NCBI GenBank assembly: GCA_009926625.1
Contig: RFON01000010.1
Coordinates: 1-64,000 of the forward strand
Length of the DNA stretch: 64,000 bases
Reading direction: 5' to 3'
Source: Planctomycetota bacterium
GTDB taxonomy: Bacteria; Planctomycetota; Phycisphaerae; Phycisphaerales; SM1A02
The position numbers and the translations under genes are program-made. How positions within the stretch are numbered: position 1 is the first letter of the stretch; each line of letters begins with the position of its first letter. Of this stretch, positions 63,503 through 64,000 are shown piece by piece. The notes under the pieces are model-generated. The model worked only from the letters and a program-made list of their open reading frames with translations. It was not told the origin of the DNA and ran no database searches.

Positions 63503-64000
63503 TCACGACGCAGTGGTGCGCTCACTCGCGACCGTGCAGACAAGTGCGACCCTGCGCAGGCGCGGGGCGAATCCGCGAGATGCGTAAAGCCTCATTGCAG
63601 GGGTGTTTCGTTCGTCACATGCCAGCGCAAGCGGCCCGCGAGCGTCATCCTTCAGCAGCGCGAGCGCATGGTCCAACAGGATTCTGCCGAGTCCGATGCC
63701 GCGAGCGCGCGGGATCAGCCCGAAATACACGAGTTCCAAGCAGCGCGACGAGGGAATCTCGCTGACGAAACACGCGCCGACCGTTTCGCCGCGCCACTCC
63801 AGCAGCAGCCACAAACGAGAGTCCAGAATGCCGGTGGCAAGATGACCGTCCAAGATGTCGCGTGTCGTACGCATCTCCGCAAGTCCAGGACAGTCGAGCG
63901 AGTCCACATAGGTCTGCGACAGCAGCGACTCAAGCAGGCCTCGCTCTTTCCCGTCCCAAGGGATGACCCGAATCTCCGCATGAGAGGGAGGAAGTGACCG
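63503..64000 (-). CDS. GNAT-family N-acetyltransferase (5' end outside window)
   Basis: The frame is open to the right edge of the window, so the start is missing; a GTG at 63907 exists but the sequence upstream (ERGLLESLLSQTYVDSLDCP) continues a conserved-looking domain. The acetyl-CoA loop is seen as RARGIGLGRILLDHALALL, with the strand LELVYFGLIP before it and LACDERNTPAMRLYASRGF after it, a typical end of the GNAT fold. The substrate is unknown. It lies on the same strand as dnaA, separated by the possible origin region. Confidence 0.8.
   Translation of the reverse strand, partial: RSLPPSHAEIRVIPWDGKERGLLESLLSQTYVDSLDCPGLAEMRTTRDILDGHLATGILDSRLWLLLEWRGETVGACFVSEIPSSRCLELVYFGLIPRARGIGLGRILLDHALALLKDDARGPLALACDERNTPAMRLYASRGFAPRLRRVALVCTVASERTTAS

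Overview
The window is GC-rich, densely coding chromosome of a free-living bacterium. Three things suggest a planctomycete of the Phycisphaerae type: a DUF1501/DUF1800 gene pair, a prepilin-like protein carrying the H-X9-DG motif, and secreted proteins that end in dockerin-like repeats of the form D-x-N-x-D/N-G...DL..LL..WG. This assignment rests on gene content, not on a database search. I see no insertion sequence, prophage, CRISPR array or rRNA. Four tRNA genes are present (Leu-CAG, Phe-GAA, His-GTG, Thr-CGT).

Layout. 1-20 kb: end of a PcrA/UvrD-like helicase; minus-strand run hutI-map-serA-prolyl oligopeptidase; sixA and a STAS protein; a ChaN-like lipoprotein; a DinG helicase; a five-gene minus run (sugar isomerase, FmdB-like, membrane protein, DUF1800, DUF1501); ligA; ilvC-uppP. 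20-30 kb: PilZ protein, rnc, then a long minus-strand cluster in transcription order anmK-phoB-phoR-pstS-pstC-pstA-pstB-phoU-rpmH-aroK, which is a complete phosphate sensing and uptake system; rpmH (44 codons) is easily missed. 30-41 kb: UDP-glucuronate decarboxylase, recA with a roughly 120-residue extra N-terminus, tRNA-Leu, cysteine desulfurase, divergent pgi and tal, and a secreted metzincin protease. 40-53 kb: release-factor-like protein, tsaD, hflX (broken near its 5' end), nuclease-like and sigma-like orphans around tRNA-Phe, a nitrilase, tRNA-His, the coupled run pckA-ilvA-nadE, a phosphoesterase and mutL.

53.9-58.7 kb holds the most unusual locus. A clear cobalamin riboswitch on the minus strand precedes a three-gene run that contains no known B12 gene: a secreted dockerin-tailed protein, an H-X9-DG pseudopilin-like protein and a BFD-like [2Fe-2S] protein. 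Divergent from it is a secreted HEAT-type protein with a receiver-like segment. 58.8-64 kb: tRNA-Thr, a DegT-family protein that has lost both PLP-anchoring residues, a second secreted helical-repeat protein, dnaA with a possible origin region upstream, and a GNAT acetyltransferase cut by the window edge.

Many neighbours share ATGA, GTGA or TGATG junctions, so translational coupling appears common. Start codons were chosen from upstream gene ends, Shine-Dalgarno-like sequence and signal peptides. The exact starts of the PilZ, GspE-N-like and ligA-downstream genes are uncertain.
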